From: a bacterium
GTDB taxonomy: Bacteria > Verrucomicrobiota > Verrucomicrobiia > Limisphaerales > J093
Length of the DNA: 7,774 nucleotides
Assembly: GCA_021784265.1 (NCBI GenBank)
Contig: JAJXTA010000108.1
Span: 1 to 7,774, forward strand
Reading direction: 5' to 3'
The notes under the pieces are model-generated. The model was not told the origin of the DNA, searched no databases, and worked only from the letters and a program-made list of their open reading frames with translations. The position numbers and the translations under genes were made by a program. This document shows, piece by piece, positions 1 through 6,082 of this stretch. Each line of letters begins with the position of its first letter. The stretch's first letter is position 1.

Positions 1-1
1 T

Positions 2-628
2 CCGATCGAGGCGAGCGATTGCATCCGCAGCGCGCCCGCGGCCTACAGCCCGGACGGCGGGTTGGCCGTGCTCTACGGCCAGCTTGCCCCGGGCGGCAGC
101 GTGGTCAAAACGGCGGGCATCAGCGCGGCCTTCAAGCAGAACTGCGGCCCGGGCTTCGTGTTCGAGGGGCCGGCGGTCATTTTCGAAAGCCAGGAAGAGG
201 CCTGCGCGGGCATCCTGGGCGGGAAGGTCAAGGCCGGCGACGTCGTCATCATCCGCAACGAAGGGCCGCGGGGTGGGCCGGGCATGCAGGAGATGCTCTC
301 ACCGACCAGCTACATCGTGGGCATGGACCTGGGAGACAAAGTCGCCTTGATCACCGACGGTCGCTTCAGCGGCGGCACCGCCGGGGCCTGCATCGGCCAC
401 GTCTCACCGGAGGCGGCTGAGGGCGGGCCCATTGGGCTCTTGCGTCCCGGCGACCGGGTGCGCATCGATTTCCCCAACCGTCGCATCGATACGGCCCTCT
501 CCGACGCCGAGCTGGCGGAACGCCGCCAGACCTTCCAGCCCGTCAAGCGCGACCTCACCGGCTGGCTGGCCCGCTACCAGCGGCTGGTGACCAACGCCAG
601 CCAGGGCGGCGTCCTGGTGATGGAGTAG
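2..628 (+). CDS. ilvD: Dihydroxy-acid dehydratase, C-terminal part (5' end cut by window)
   Basis: IlvD converts 2,3-dihydroxy-carboxylic acids to 2-oxo acids, the third step of valine and isoleucine synthesis, using an Fe-S cluster and Mg2+ in the cytoplasm. The reading frame is already open at base 2 and gives 208 residues up to the TAG at 626-628, roughly the last third of a 550-620 residue enzyme. Family blocks seen in order are [12 protein letters not shown] followed by KTAG, then [13 protein letters not shown], then [28 protein letters not shown]. The serine of GRFSGG (codon 368-370) corresponds to the conserved active-site serine of this family. The Fe-S cluster cysteines lie in the missing N-terminal part, so cluster type cannot be judged. 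Sugar-acid dehydratases of the IlvD/Edd family are the alternative, but the C-terminal blocks fit IlvD best. No frameshift is seen in the visible part. Confidence 0.95.
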   Translation, partial: PIEASDCIRSAPAAYSPDGGLAVLYGQLAPGGSVVKTAGISAAFKQNCGPGFVFEGPAVIFESQEEACAGILGGKVKAGDVVIIRNEGPRGGPGMQEMLSPTSYIVGMDLGDKVALITDGRFSGGTAGACIGHVSPEAAEGGPIGLLRPGDRVRIDFPNRRIDTALSDAELAERRQTFQPVKRDLTGWLARYQRLVTNASQGGVLVME

Positions 629-643
629 GTGCCGGGAAGAATC

Positions 644-681
644 GGACCGCGACCGATCTCCGGTCCCAGCGGCGGGCTTTT
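644..681 (+). terminator. Weak candidate terminator after ilvD
   Basis: GGACCG (644-649) and CGGTCC (661-666) form a perfect 6-bp stem around an 11-base loop, starting 16 bases after the ilvD stop. A short run of four T (678-681) follows, but 11 bases separate it from the stem, so this is not a canonical intrinsic terminator. An alternative 5-bp pairing (ATCGG 641-645 with CCGAT 653-657) competes with it. A chance origin is possible in such GC-rich DNA. Confidence 0.25.
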
Positions 682-686
682 GGGGT

Positions 687-731
687 GAGGCGGCGCGCTC
701 GCCCGCGGCCGGTAGGGCGCGTCGCCGCCTC
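687..731 (+). terminator. Imperfect 16-bp stem-loop after ilvD, candidate terminator or RNA structure
   Basis: The left arm 687-704 pairs with the right arm 715-731. Nine pairs (687-695 with 723-731) are followed by a bulged T722, three pairs (696-698 with 719-721), a bulge of two bases (699-700), and four pairs (701-704 with 715-718), closing a 10-base loop. This is the strongest secondary structure noticed in the window. It lies in the gap between ilvD and the permease, 58 bases after the ilvD stop. There is no U-tract directly after it, so it could be a Rho-type or transcript-stabilising structure rather than an intrinsic terminator. Confidence 0.4.
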
Positions 732-780
732 CGCGCCGTGCTGTTTCCCGCGGCGGCCGTACTGCGGCGCGACGAAGGTC

Positions 781-809
781 TTGACTTCCCGTGCCGCATA
801 GCGGATTAA
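781..809 (+). promoter_or_regulatory. Candidate sigma-70-like promoter for the permease
   Basis: TTGACT (781-786) matches the -35 consensus at five of six bases. With a 17-base spacer the -10 position is GATTAA (804-809), which matches only three of six. A start near base 816 would leave a leader of about 20 bases before the ATG at 836. The good -35 and correct spacing argue for it; the poor -10 argues against. Confidence 0.3.
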
Positions 810-835
810 CGCGGCGCACCGATCACAACGCCCCG

Positions 836-2608
836 ATGAACCTGCTGCGCCGCAAGAGCATCACCGACCTCCAGGCGGAGGCCCAGAGCGACCACCGCCT
901 GCATCGTGCCCTGGGTTCACTCCACCTGACCCTGTTGGGCATCGGCGCCATCATCGGGACCGGCATCTTTGTGCTTACTGGGACCGTCGCCGCCCAAAAT
1001 GCCGGTCCTGCGGTCGTGCTCTCGTTTGTCTTGGCCGGGGTGGCCTCGGTGTTCGCCGCCCTCTGTTACAGCGAGTTTGCCTCCCTGGTCCCGATGTCCG
1101 GCAGTGCCTACACTTACGGCTATGCGACCCTGGGGGAATTCTTCGCCTGGGTGATTGGCTGGGACTTGATCCTCGAGTACGCGGTGGGGGCGGTCACCGT
1201 GGCGATTGGCTGGTCCGGCTACGTGGTCTCTTTCCTCAACGGGTTGACCCTCCTGCTGCAACAGCATGGTTGGCACATCACTTTGGCCATCCCCCCGCAA
1301 CTGTCGGCCGCCAGCGGACTGGAATTGATCCAGGTGCCCGGCCAAGGCTGGCAAACCGTGACCGCGGAGTTCCTGGACCACCTCCGGGCCACGGGTGTGG
1401 ACCCCACGGGTTTGCCGCACGTGACCGCGCTTTTCAACCTGCCGGCGGTGCTGATCATCGGGATTGTGAGCACGCTTCTCATCATTGGCATCCGCGAGTC
1501 CGCGCGGTTCAACAATGCCATCGTCTTCGTGAAGCTGGCGGTGGTGCTGCTCTTCATCGTCGGGGCCGCGCACGCGGTGGAGGTGAGCCACTGGAAACCG
1601 TTCATTCCGCCTAACGCCGGGGTGGCGGGGCATTTTGGCTGGACGGGGGTCATGACTGGCGCGGGGATTGTCTTCTTCGCGTATATCGGGTTCGACGCCG
1701 TCAGCACGGCGGCGCAGGAGGCCAAGAACCCGCAGCGCGACATGCCCATCGGGATCATCGGGTCGTTGCTGGTTTGCACGGTGCTCTACATCGTCGTTTC
1801 GGCCATCGCCACGGGCATCGTACCGTATCCGGCGCTGGACGTGCCCGACCCGATTGCGTTGGCCGCGGACCGGGCCGGGCTGGGGTGGATGGCGCTGGTG
1901 ATCAAGGCTGGGGCCATCGCGGGGCTTTCGTCGGTGATTTTGGTGATGCTCTACGGCCAGTCGCGGGTGTTCTGGGCGATGTCGCGGGATGGTCTGTTGC
2001 CGCCGCTGGTCAACCGAGTTCATCCCCGCTTCCGCACTCCCTGGGTCACTTCGCTCGTGACCGGGGTAGGGGTGGCGATCTTTTCAGCCATCTTCACGGT
2101 ACGGGAGGCCGGGAGCCTCTGTTCGATCGGGACCCTGCTGGCGTTCGTGATCGTCTCGCTCGGCATTCTGGTCTTGCGCGTGCGGCATCCGGAGCTGCCG
2201 CGCAGCTTCAAGACGCCGCTGGTCTGGTTCGTCGCGCCGGCGGGGGTGATCTCCGCCCTCTACCTGATGGCCTCGCTGCCTTGGCCCACCTGGGAGCGGC
2301 TCATCTTCTGGTTCGCCATCGGCTTGGTGATCTATTTCGCGTACGGCGTCTATAACTCCAAGCTGGGCACCGGCAAGGTCGCCGGGGAAACCGGGTGGTC
2401 GCGGGCCTTGAAGGTGGCGGGCTTCTCGTGGCTGATTTTCGGTTCGCTCGCCTCGCTTCTCTGGCTGTTCCGCTATCGGCAAGGCATCCTGCCAGGGCCA
2501 TTGGGCTGGGTGTACGGCGTCGGCGGCCTGGTGCTCTCCCTCAGCTTGGGCTCGCTTCTCAACCTTGTTGCCCAACTCTCGGATCACGTCCACGCTCGCC
2601 GGCCCTGA
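836..2608 (+). CDS. APC-superfamily amino acid permease (YfnA / cationic amino acid transporter type)
   Basis: An inner-membrane secondary transporter for amino acids, 590 residues; the exact substrate cannot be read from sequence. The N-terminus (RRKSITDL, then LTLLGIGAIIGTGIFVLTG) is typical of the YfnA/CAT group, and GAIIGTG at residues 37-43 is the unwound TM1 substrate-binding motif of the APC fold. Further blocks are FAYIGFDAVSTAAQEAKNP and SRVFWAMSRDGLLPP. By eye there are about 14-15 hydrophobic segments. A polar stretch of about 55 residues (roughly 136-193) separates the fourth and fifth segments. Residues from about 503 onward add two more membrane segments beyond the usual 12-TM core, making it about 100 residues longer than YfnA-type proteins. 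The ATG at 836 is chosen over the in-frame GTG at 791 because family members begin directly with a MNL-RRKS-like start; no clear ribosome binding site precedes either. The gap from ilvD suggests separate transcription. Confidence 0.93.
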   Translation: MNLLRRKSITDLQAEAQSDHRLHRALGSLHLTLLGIGAIIGTGIFVLTGTVAAQNAGPAVVLSFVLAGVASVFAALCYSEFASLVPMSGSAYTYGYATLGEFFAWVIGWDLILEYAVGAVTVAIGWSGYVVSFLNGLTLLLQQHGWHITLAIPPQLSAASGLELIQVPGQGWQTVTAEFLDHLRATGVDPTGLPHVTALFNLPAVLIIGIVSTLLIIGIRESARFNNAIVFVKLAVVLLFIVGAAHAVEVSHWKPFIPPNAGVAGHFGWTGVMTGAGIVFFAYIGFDAVSTAAQEAKNPQRDMPIGIIGSLLVCTVLYIVVSAIATGIVPYPALDVPDPIALAADRAGLGWMALVIKAGAIAGLSSVILVMLYGQSRVFWAMSRDGLLPPLVNRVHPRFRTPWVTSLVTGVGVAIFSAIFTVREAGSLCSIGTLLAFVIVSLGILVLRVRHPELPRSFKTPLVWFVAPAGVISALYLMASLPWPTWERLIFWFAIGLVIYFAYGVYNSKLGTGKVAGETGWSRALKVAGFSWLIFGSLASLLWLFRYRQGILPGPLGWVYGVGGLVLSLSLGSLLNLVAQLSDHVHARRP

Positions 2609-2649
2609 CCGGCCCGCGGGCGCACGGAACCCCGGGACCAGGCCGGTCA
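2606..2649. repeat. 9-bp inverted repeat containing the permease stop codon
   Basis: TGACCGGCC (2606-2614) and GGCCGGTCA (2641-2649) are perfect reverse complements around a 26-base loop. The left arm begins with the permease TGA stop. Inside the loop, CGGG (2617-2620) can also pair with CCCG (2631-2634). With no T-run it is not a standard terminator; it could stabilise the 3' end of the mRNA or be a protein-binding site ahead of the sigma factor gene. Confidence 0.4.
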
Positions 2650-2670
2650 CGCGCGGCTGCCACCGCAGGC

Positions 2671-2685
2671 GCCCAGGCCCTGGGC
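2671..2685. repeat. Compact GC hairpin before the sigma factor gene
   Basis: GCCCAG (2671-2676) and CTGGGC (2680-2685) form a perfect 6-bp stem with a 3-base loop. It is followed by the palindrome CACGTG (2685-2690) and a short TTT (2694-2696). It may be a weak terminator for the permease transcript, or an operator close to the candidate sigma-gene promoter. The stem is short enough to arise by chance. Confidence 0.3.
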
Positions 2686-2687
2686 AC

Positions 2688-2716
2688 GTGACGTTTCGGC
2701 GCCGCCGCTGTCGAAT
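2688..2716 (+). promoter_or_regulatory. Weak candidate promoter for the sigma factor gene
   Basis: GTGACG (2688-2693) and TCGAAT (2711-2716) match the -35 and -10 consensus at four of six bases each, with a 17-base spacer. The implied start near 2723 would give an almost leaderless transcript. No clear GGAAC-type ECF -35 element was recognised, so there is no visible sign of autoregulation. Confidence 0.22.
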
Positions 2717-2733
2717 CTCGAATGGAGAGCGCG

Positions 2734-3300
2734 ATGGAACTGACAGGTCGTGACGCGCCCGTGCCGGGGGCGGTGGTGGTGCCGTCGGCCTGGGAGAAGA
2801 GCGGGTTTGCCGCCCTCTACGCGGAACACGCCCGGGCCATCTATTACTTGGCCTTGCGGCTGCTGGGGGACCCGACGCGAGCCGAGGATGCCACCCACGA
2901 TGTCTTCCTGAAGGCCTTTCGCAAGTTCGATCAGTTCCGCGGGGAAGCGGCGGTGCGGACCTGGCTTTACCGCATCACGATCAACCACTGCCACAATCTC
3001 CAGCAGGCGTGGCACCACCGCACCATGGTCACCAACGTCGAGGAGACGCTCTGGGACCAGACCCCGGGGGCGGAGCAAAGCCCGTTGCGCGTCCTCGAAC
3101 TCAAGGAACTGGGCCAGCGCATCCAGCGCGCGCTCGACGCCTTGCCGGCGGAATACCGCCTCCTCCTCCTCTTGGTCGCCGACCAGGCGCTGAGCTACGC
3201 CGAGGTGGCGGAACTGACCCAGCAGAGCGCCGACGCCGTGCGCGGCAAACTTCATCGGGCCCGCCGCGCCTTTGCCGCGGTCTTTGCGCCAACCGCCTAA
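2734..3300 (+). CDS. ECF-type RNA polymerase sigma factor (sigma-70 family, regions 2 and 4)
   Basis: This is an alternative sigma factor that would direct RNA polymerase to a regulon, probably in response to an extracytoplasmic or stress signal. Its 188 residues fit the ECF size and lack region 3. Region 2 spans about residues 25-95, with LYAEHARAIYYLALRLLGD, the typical AEDATHDVFLKAF block near 50-62, and TWLYRITINHCHN near 76-88. Region 4 spans about 125-180, with LPAEYRLLLLL, then the helix-turn-helix LSYAEVAELTQQSADAVRGKLHRARRAF. The ATG at 2734 is preferred because GGAG (2724-2727) lies six bases upstream; an in-frame ATG at 2722 has no such site and would add four residues. An 80-residue gene begins 11 bases after the stop, so the two are probably co-transcribed. 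The ECF subgroup cannot be assigned by eye. Confidence 0.93.
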   Translation: MELTGRDAPVPGAVVVPSAWEKSGFAALYAEHARAIYYLALRLLGDPTRAEDATHDVFLKAFRKFDQFRGEAAVRTWLYRITINHCHNLQQAWHHRTMVTNVEETLWDQTPGAEQSPLRVLELKELGQRIQRALDALPAEYRLLLLLVADQALSYAEVAELTQQSADAVRGKLHRARRAFAAVFAPTA

Positions 3301-3311
3301 CCCGTCCGTCT

Positions 3312-3554
3312 ATGGAACCGACTCCGCCCAATCCCCGGCTCAAGCAAACCCCGGCTGAAGCCACCCGCCTCGATCCCCTTCAGCGCACCGAGCAGGAGGG
3401 GGGGCGTGCGTTCGACACGCCGGAGGAGGTCTTGCGCTACGACGCCAGCCAAGTGACGCCCCCGCCGGCTCTCGAGACGCGCCTCAAGGAATCCGTGGCC
3501 CGCGAGGCGCCGCCGAAACTCGGGTGGTGGCGTCGCCTGTTCGGACGTCGGTGA
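3312..3554 (+). CDS. Small conserved-looking protein of unknown function downstream of the sigma factor
   Basis: This 80-residue protein starts 11 bases after the sigma factor stop and is almost certainly in the same transcript. Its N-terminus is proline-rich and polar. The middle reads [14 protein letters not shown] (residues 34-47), followed by [18 protein letters not shown], and it ends in a basic aromatic tail, [10 protein letters not shown] (71-80). There is no signal peptide, membrane helix, or zinc-binding His/Cys motif, so it is not a classical membrane anti-sigma factor or ZAS-domain protein. My recollection is that similar TPEE-LR-DA / WW-RLF proteins follow ECF sigma genes in Verrucomicrobia; that needs a search. 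A role as a soluble partner of the sigma factor is inferred from position only. No ribosome binding site is evident, so translation may depend on coupling to the upstream gene. Confidence 0.75.
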   Translation: MEPTPPNPRLKQTPAEATRLDPLQRTEQEGGRAFDTPEEVLRYDASQVTPPPALETRLKESVAREAPPKLGWWRRLFGRR

Positions 3555-3592
3555 GACGGTGCGGGGCAGCGCCGCGAGCGCGGTAAAAGCCA

Positions 3593-3622
3593 TTGCCGCC
3601 CCCGGTCGCCGCGAGCTACAGT
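3593..3622 (+). promoter_or_regulatory. Candidate promoter directly before the AAA ATPase gene
   Basis: TTGCCG (3593-3598) and TACAGT (3617-3622) each match four of six consensus bases, with an 18-base spacer. The -10 also fits a TA-N3-T pattern. The implied start near 3629 is only about two bases before the ATG at 3631, so the transcript would be leaderless or nearly so. This fits the lack of a clear ribosome binding site. The match is modest and could be chance. Confidence 0.35.
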
Positions 3623-3630
3623 CGGGGTCG

Positions 3631-5139
3631 ATGAGCATCGCCCAGGAAATCGAGTGCCTCATTCGTGCCCGTTATCCCTTGTTGTATCTCCTCTCCAATG
3701 AAGAGGAGCGGGTGCGGACGCTGGTGCTGGAGATTGGCCGGCGCTGGGGCAAGGCGGTGTTCCAGTGGAGCTCGACTACCGGCGTGGTTCCCGCGGGGAC
3801 GTCGATTCAATCGGTCAAACACCGCAACGCCGCCACCCGGGAACCGCTCGCCGCCCTGGACTTTGTCATCGACCAAGTCGAGCCGGCCTTGTTCCTCTTC
3901 CAGGATTTCCATCCCTACCTGGCCCGCGGCAACTTTGCCGTGATCCGCAAGCTCAAGGAGATCGCCCAGCAACTCAAACACAGCCACAAAACCATCCTCT
4001 TGGTGGCGCCACTGCTGGAGATCCCCATCGAGCTGGAGAAGGAGATCAGCGTGGTGCCGTTCCCCTTGCCGACGCTGGCGGACCTGGGGCAGTTGTTGGA
4101 GACGGTGGTGGAGGAGGTGCGCCAGCTTGGCAACGTCAAAGTGGACCTGGACGACGCCGGTCGGGAACGGTTGCTGCATGCCGCCCTCGGGCTGACGTTG
4201 GAGGAGGCGGAGAACGTCTTGGCCAAGACGATTGTCAAACACGAGCGTCTCAGCGCGGACGACGTGCCGGAGGTCCTGGCCGAGAAACAACAGATCATCC
4301 GCAAGAACGGGCTGCTGGAATACTATGCCAGCGAGGAGAGCCTCGAGACGGTGGGTGGGTTAGGCGAGCTCAAGGGCTGGTTGCGGAAGCGTACCCTGGC
4401 CTTCACCGAGCAAGCCCGCGCTTTCGGGCTGCCGGCCCCCAAGGGCATGCTGCTGCTCGGGGTGCAAGGATGCGGCAAGAGCCTCTGCGCCAAGGCCGTG
4501 GCCCGCCTCTGGCAACTGCCCCTCCTCCGCTTCGACATGGGCCGCATGTTCGCCAGCCTGGTCGGCTCCTCGGAAGAGAACGTGCGCCGGGCCATTGCCG
4601 TGGCCGAATCGGTCGCCCCGGCCGTCCTCTGGGTGGACGAGATTGATAAGGCGGTGGCCGGGGCGCAAGGGACGGGCTTGGCGGATGGCGGCACCACCGC
4701 CCGGGTCTTCAGCACCTTCCTCACTTGGCTTTCCGAGAAGAGCGCGCCCGTCTTTGTCGTGGCCACAGCCAATGAGCTTTCCCAGCTTCCCCCCGAGCTG
4801 CTGCGCAAAGGGCGCCTGGACGAGATCTTCTTTGTGGACCTGCCCTCCGCCGCCGAGCGGCAGGCGATCCTCGACATCCACCTGCGCAAGCGCGGGCGCG
4901 ACCCGGCCCAGTTCGCGGTGGAGGCGTTGGCGCAGGCCAGTGAGGGGTTCAGCGGCGCCGAGCTGGAGCAGGCCCTCATCAGCGCCCTGTACGACGCCTT
5001 CGACGCCGGCGAGGCGATGACGACGGACCACCTCCACCGCGCCCTGCGGCAGACCGTCCCGCTCTCGACCACGATGGCGGAGTCGATCCGTGACCTGCGC
5101 CAATGGGCGGGCCAGCGCGCCCGCCGCGCCAACGGCTAG
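3631..5139 (+). CDS. ycf46: Ycf46-like AAA+ ATPase
   Basis: A cytoplasmic AAA+ ATPase of 502 residues, close to the usual Ycf46 length. The N-terminal 240 or so residues form the family's own domain, opening with [20 protein letters not shown]. The ATPase domain follows: Walker A GVQGCGKS (277-284), Walker B VLWVDEID with D336 and E337, the block [19 protein letters not shown], sensor 1 ATAN ending at N381, RKGRLDE with candidate arginine fingers R392 and R395, and the sensor-2 helix start [11 protein letters not shown] (439-449). All catalytic motifs look intact. Known cyanobacterial and plastid Ycf46 proteins have been linked to inorganic carbon use; the role in other bacteria is unclear. 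The ATG at 3631 is chosen because family similarity starts at [15 protein letters not shown]; the in-frame GTG at 3559 would add 24 low-complexity residues. It lies 76 bases after the small gene, with a possible promoter of its own. Confidence 0.9.
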   Translation: MSIAQEIECLIRARYPLLYLLSNEEERVRTLVLEIGRRWGKAVFQWSSTTGVVPAGTSIQSVKHRNAATREPLAALDFVIDQVEPALFLFQDFHPYLARGNFAVIRKLKEIAQQLKHSHKTILLVAPLLEIPIELEKEISVVPFPLPTLADLGQLLETVVEEVRQLGNVKVDLDDAGRERLLHAALGLTLEEAENVLAKTIVKHERLSADDVPEVLAEKQQIIRKNGLLEYYASEESLETVGGLGELKGWLRKRTLAFTEQARAFGLPAPKGMLLLGVQGCGKSLCAKAVARLWQLPLLRFDMGRMFASLVGSSEENVRRAIAVAESVAPAVLWVDEIDKAVAGAQGTGLADGGTTARVFSTFLTWLSEKSAPVFVVATANELSQLPPELLRKGRLDEIFFVDLPSAAERQAILDIHLRKRGRDPAQFAVEALAQASEGFSGAELEQALISALYDAFDAGEAMTTDHLHRALRQTVPLSTTMAESIRDLRQWAGQRARRANG

Positions 5140-5156
5140 GGTGGGGAACGGAAGGC

Positions 5157-5170
5157 GGGCGACGGCGCCC
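5157..5170. terminator. Small hairpin in the convergent gap, weak candidate terminator
   Basis: GGGCG (5157-5161) and CGCCC (5166-5170) make a 5-bp stem with a 4-base loop, between the convergent ends of the ATPase gene and batE. Neither strand has a proper T-run after it. The rest of the 112-bp gap (5140-5251) shows only a 9-base direct repeat, CGGCTAGGG, at 5133-5141 and 5206-5214, and no gene. Confidence 0.2.
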
Positions 5171-5251
5171 CGAGCTCCGTGTGTTCAGGGCGTTCCAGTC
5201 CTCATCGGCTAGGGGACGGGCACGGGAGCGGCTCGGACGCGCGCCCCGCGA

Positions 5252-6082
5252 CTAGGGCGTGAGCAGCGTGACTTGGTCTTGCCGCAGCCAGCCTCGGCCT
5301 CTGGCGGCGCCGGTGATTTGCAGCCAGTTGCCTTTGCGGTCAACGACGCTGAGTTCCTGCCCATCCTGCAAGGTTTGGAGGCTGGGCGACTCATCCAACG
5401 GGCCGTGGCGAAGGATGGCTTCGCGGGTGACGACCACCGCCGTGACGGCGCTATAACGGTCCTGCCAGGCGAGCGCCAAGCCGGTCGCGGACCCAAGCCA
5501 GACCAGGCCCGCTATCAGGGTGTAGCGGCTCAAGGACAACCGCAGCGCCGGCCGCCATTGGCCGACGCCCAGGAGGCCCAACCAACACCAAAACAGCACG
5601 GCGCTGAGGGACGTCCATTCGTTCACCGTGAACCGGGTCACCGCGCGTTCCCACAGCGGCGGGGCAGGGGCAGCGTTGGCCGGGACGGCGCTCCGGGCGA
5701 AGCGGAGGTTGGCGCGAATGTCCGGATCCCGGGGCGCCAGCCACTCGGCGCGGCGGTAGCTCAGGATGGCCTGGCCGAGGCGGCCGGCCTTGAACCACGC
5801 ATTGCCCAAATTGTAGTAGAGCGTTGCGGAACTCTTGCCGGTCGCCAGAATCTCCTCATACACGGCGGCGGCCTCCGAGTATTTGCCCTGTTCGTAGAGC
5901 CGATTGGCGCGGTCAAAGCCCCTGTTCGCATCCTGAGCCCGGAGGCCGAAGGAGACCAAGCTCGCCAACAGGAGCGCCTGGAGCAGGGAAGACCAACCTC
6001 CGGGCGATCGTGTGCCCGCGGCGCGCCAGCCCGCAAAAAGGGAGGGGAAAGGACCGGAGGGGGCGGACGCGGTTGGGTTCAT
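5252..6082 (-). CDS. batE: BatE-like TPR and SH3-domain membrane protein
   Basis: BatE is the last component of the Bat (Bacteroides aerotolerance-type) gene set, a membrane-associated group with VWA proteins and BatD; its molecular function is not settled. The 276 residues show a basic N-terminus with a hydrophobic stretch at 31-47 and a possible signal cleavage near RAQ (48-50). TPR-like helices cover about 53-130 (ANRLYEQGKYSEAAAVYEEIL, then LYYNLGNAWFKAGRLGQAILSYRRAEWLAPRDPD). Two membrane segments lie near 156-174 and 187-206, and a C-terminal bacterial SH3-like domain covers about 212-274, including DGQELSVVDRKGNWLQI and GWLRQDQVTLL. This order of parts is that of BatE. The ATG overlaps the batD stop by four bases, and a GAGGTGG-type ribosome binding site (6093-6099) lies ten bases before it inside batD, indicating coupled translation. 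Confidence 0.87.
   Translation of the reverse strand: MNPTASAPSGPFPSLFAGWRAAGTRSPGGWSSLLQALLLASLVSFGLRAQDANRGFDRANRLYEQGKYSEAAAVYEEILATGKSSATLYYNLGNAWFKAGRLGQAILSYRRAEWLAPRDPDIRANLRFARSAVPANAAPAPPLWERAVTRFTVNEWTSLSAVLFWCWLGLLGVGQWRPALRLSLSRYTLIAGLVWLGSATGLALAWQDRYSAVTAVVVTREAILRHGPLDESPSLQTLQDGQELSVVDRKGNWLQITGAARGRGWLRQDQVTLLTP

Noticed and set aside
791..835. GTG at 791 as the permease start
   Set aside because: It would add 15 residues unlike the family and would place the candidate -10 region inside the coding sequence; the ATG at 836 matches the usual N-terminus.
917..2023. Long open frame (368 codons) on the - strand across the permease gene
   Set aside because: It is antisense to a clear APC permease. 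Its translation is rich in Arg, Gly, His and Pro without recognisable motifs, as expected from the GC-rich third-position bias of the real gene.
3559..3630. GTG at 3559 as the ATPase start
   Set aside because: It adds 24 Ala/Arg/Ser-rich residues with no family similarity; the ATG at 3631 gives the expected start.
3765..4646. 293-codon open frame on the + strand inside the ATPase gene
   Set aside because: It is a shifted-frame shadow of the Ycf46-like gene, whose own frame carries all AAA+ motifs.
5106..5125. Perfect 7-bp hairpin near the 3' end of the ATPase gene
   Set aside because: It lies inside the coding sequence for the Arg/Ala-rich C-terminus and has no T-run, so codon composition explains it adequately.
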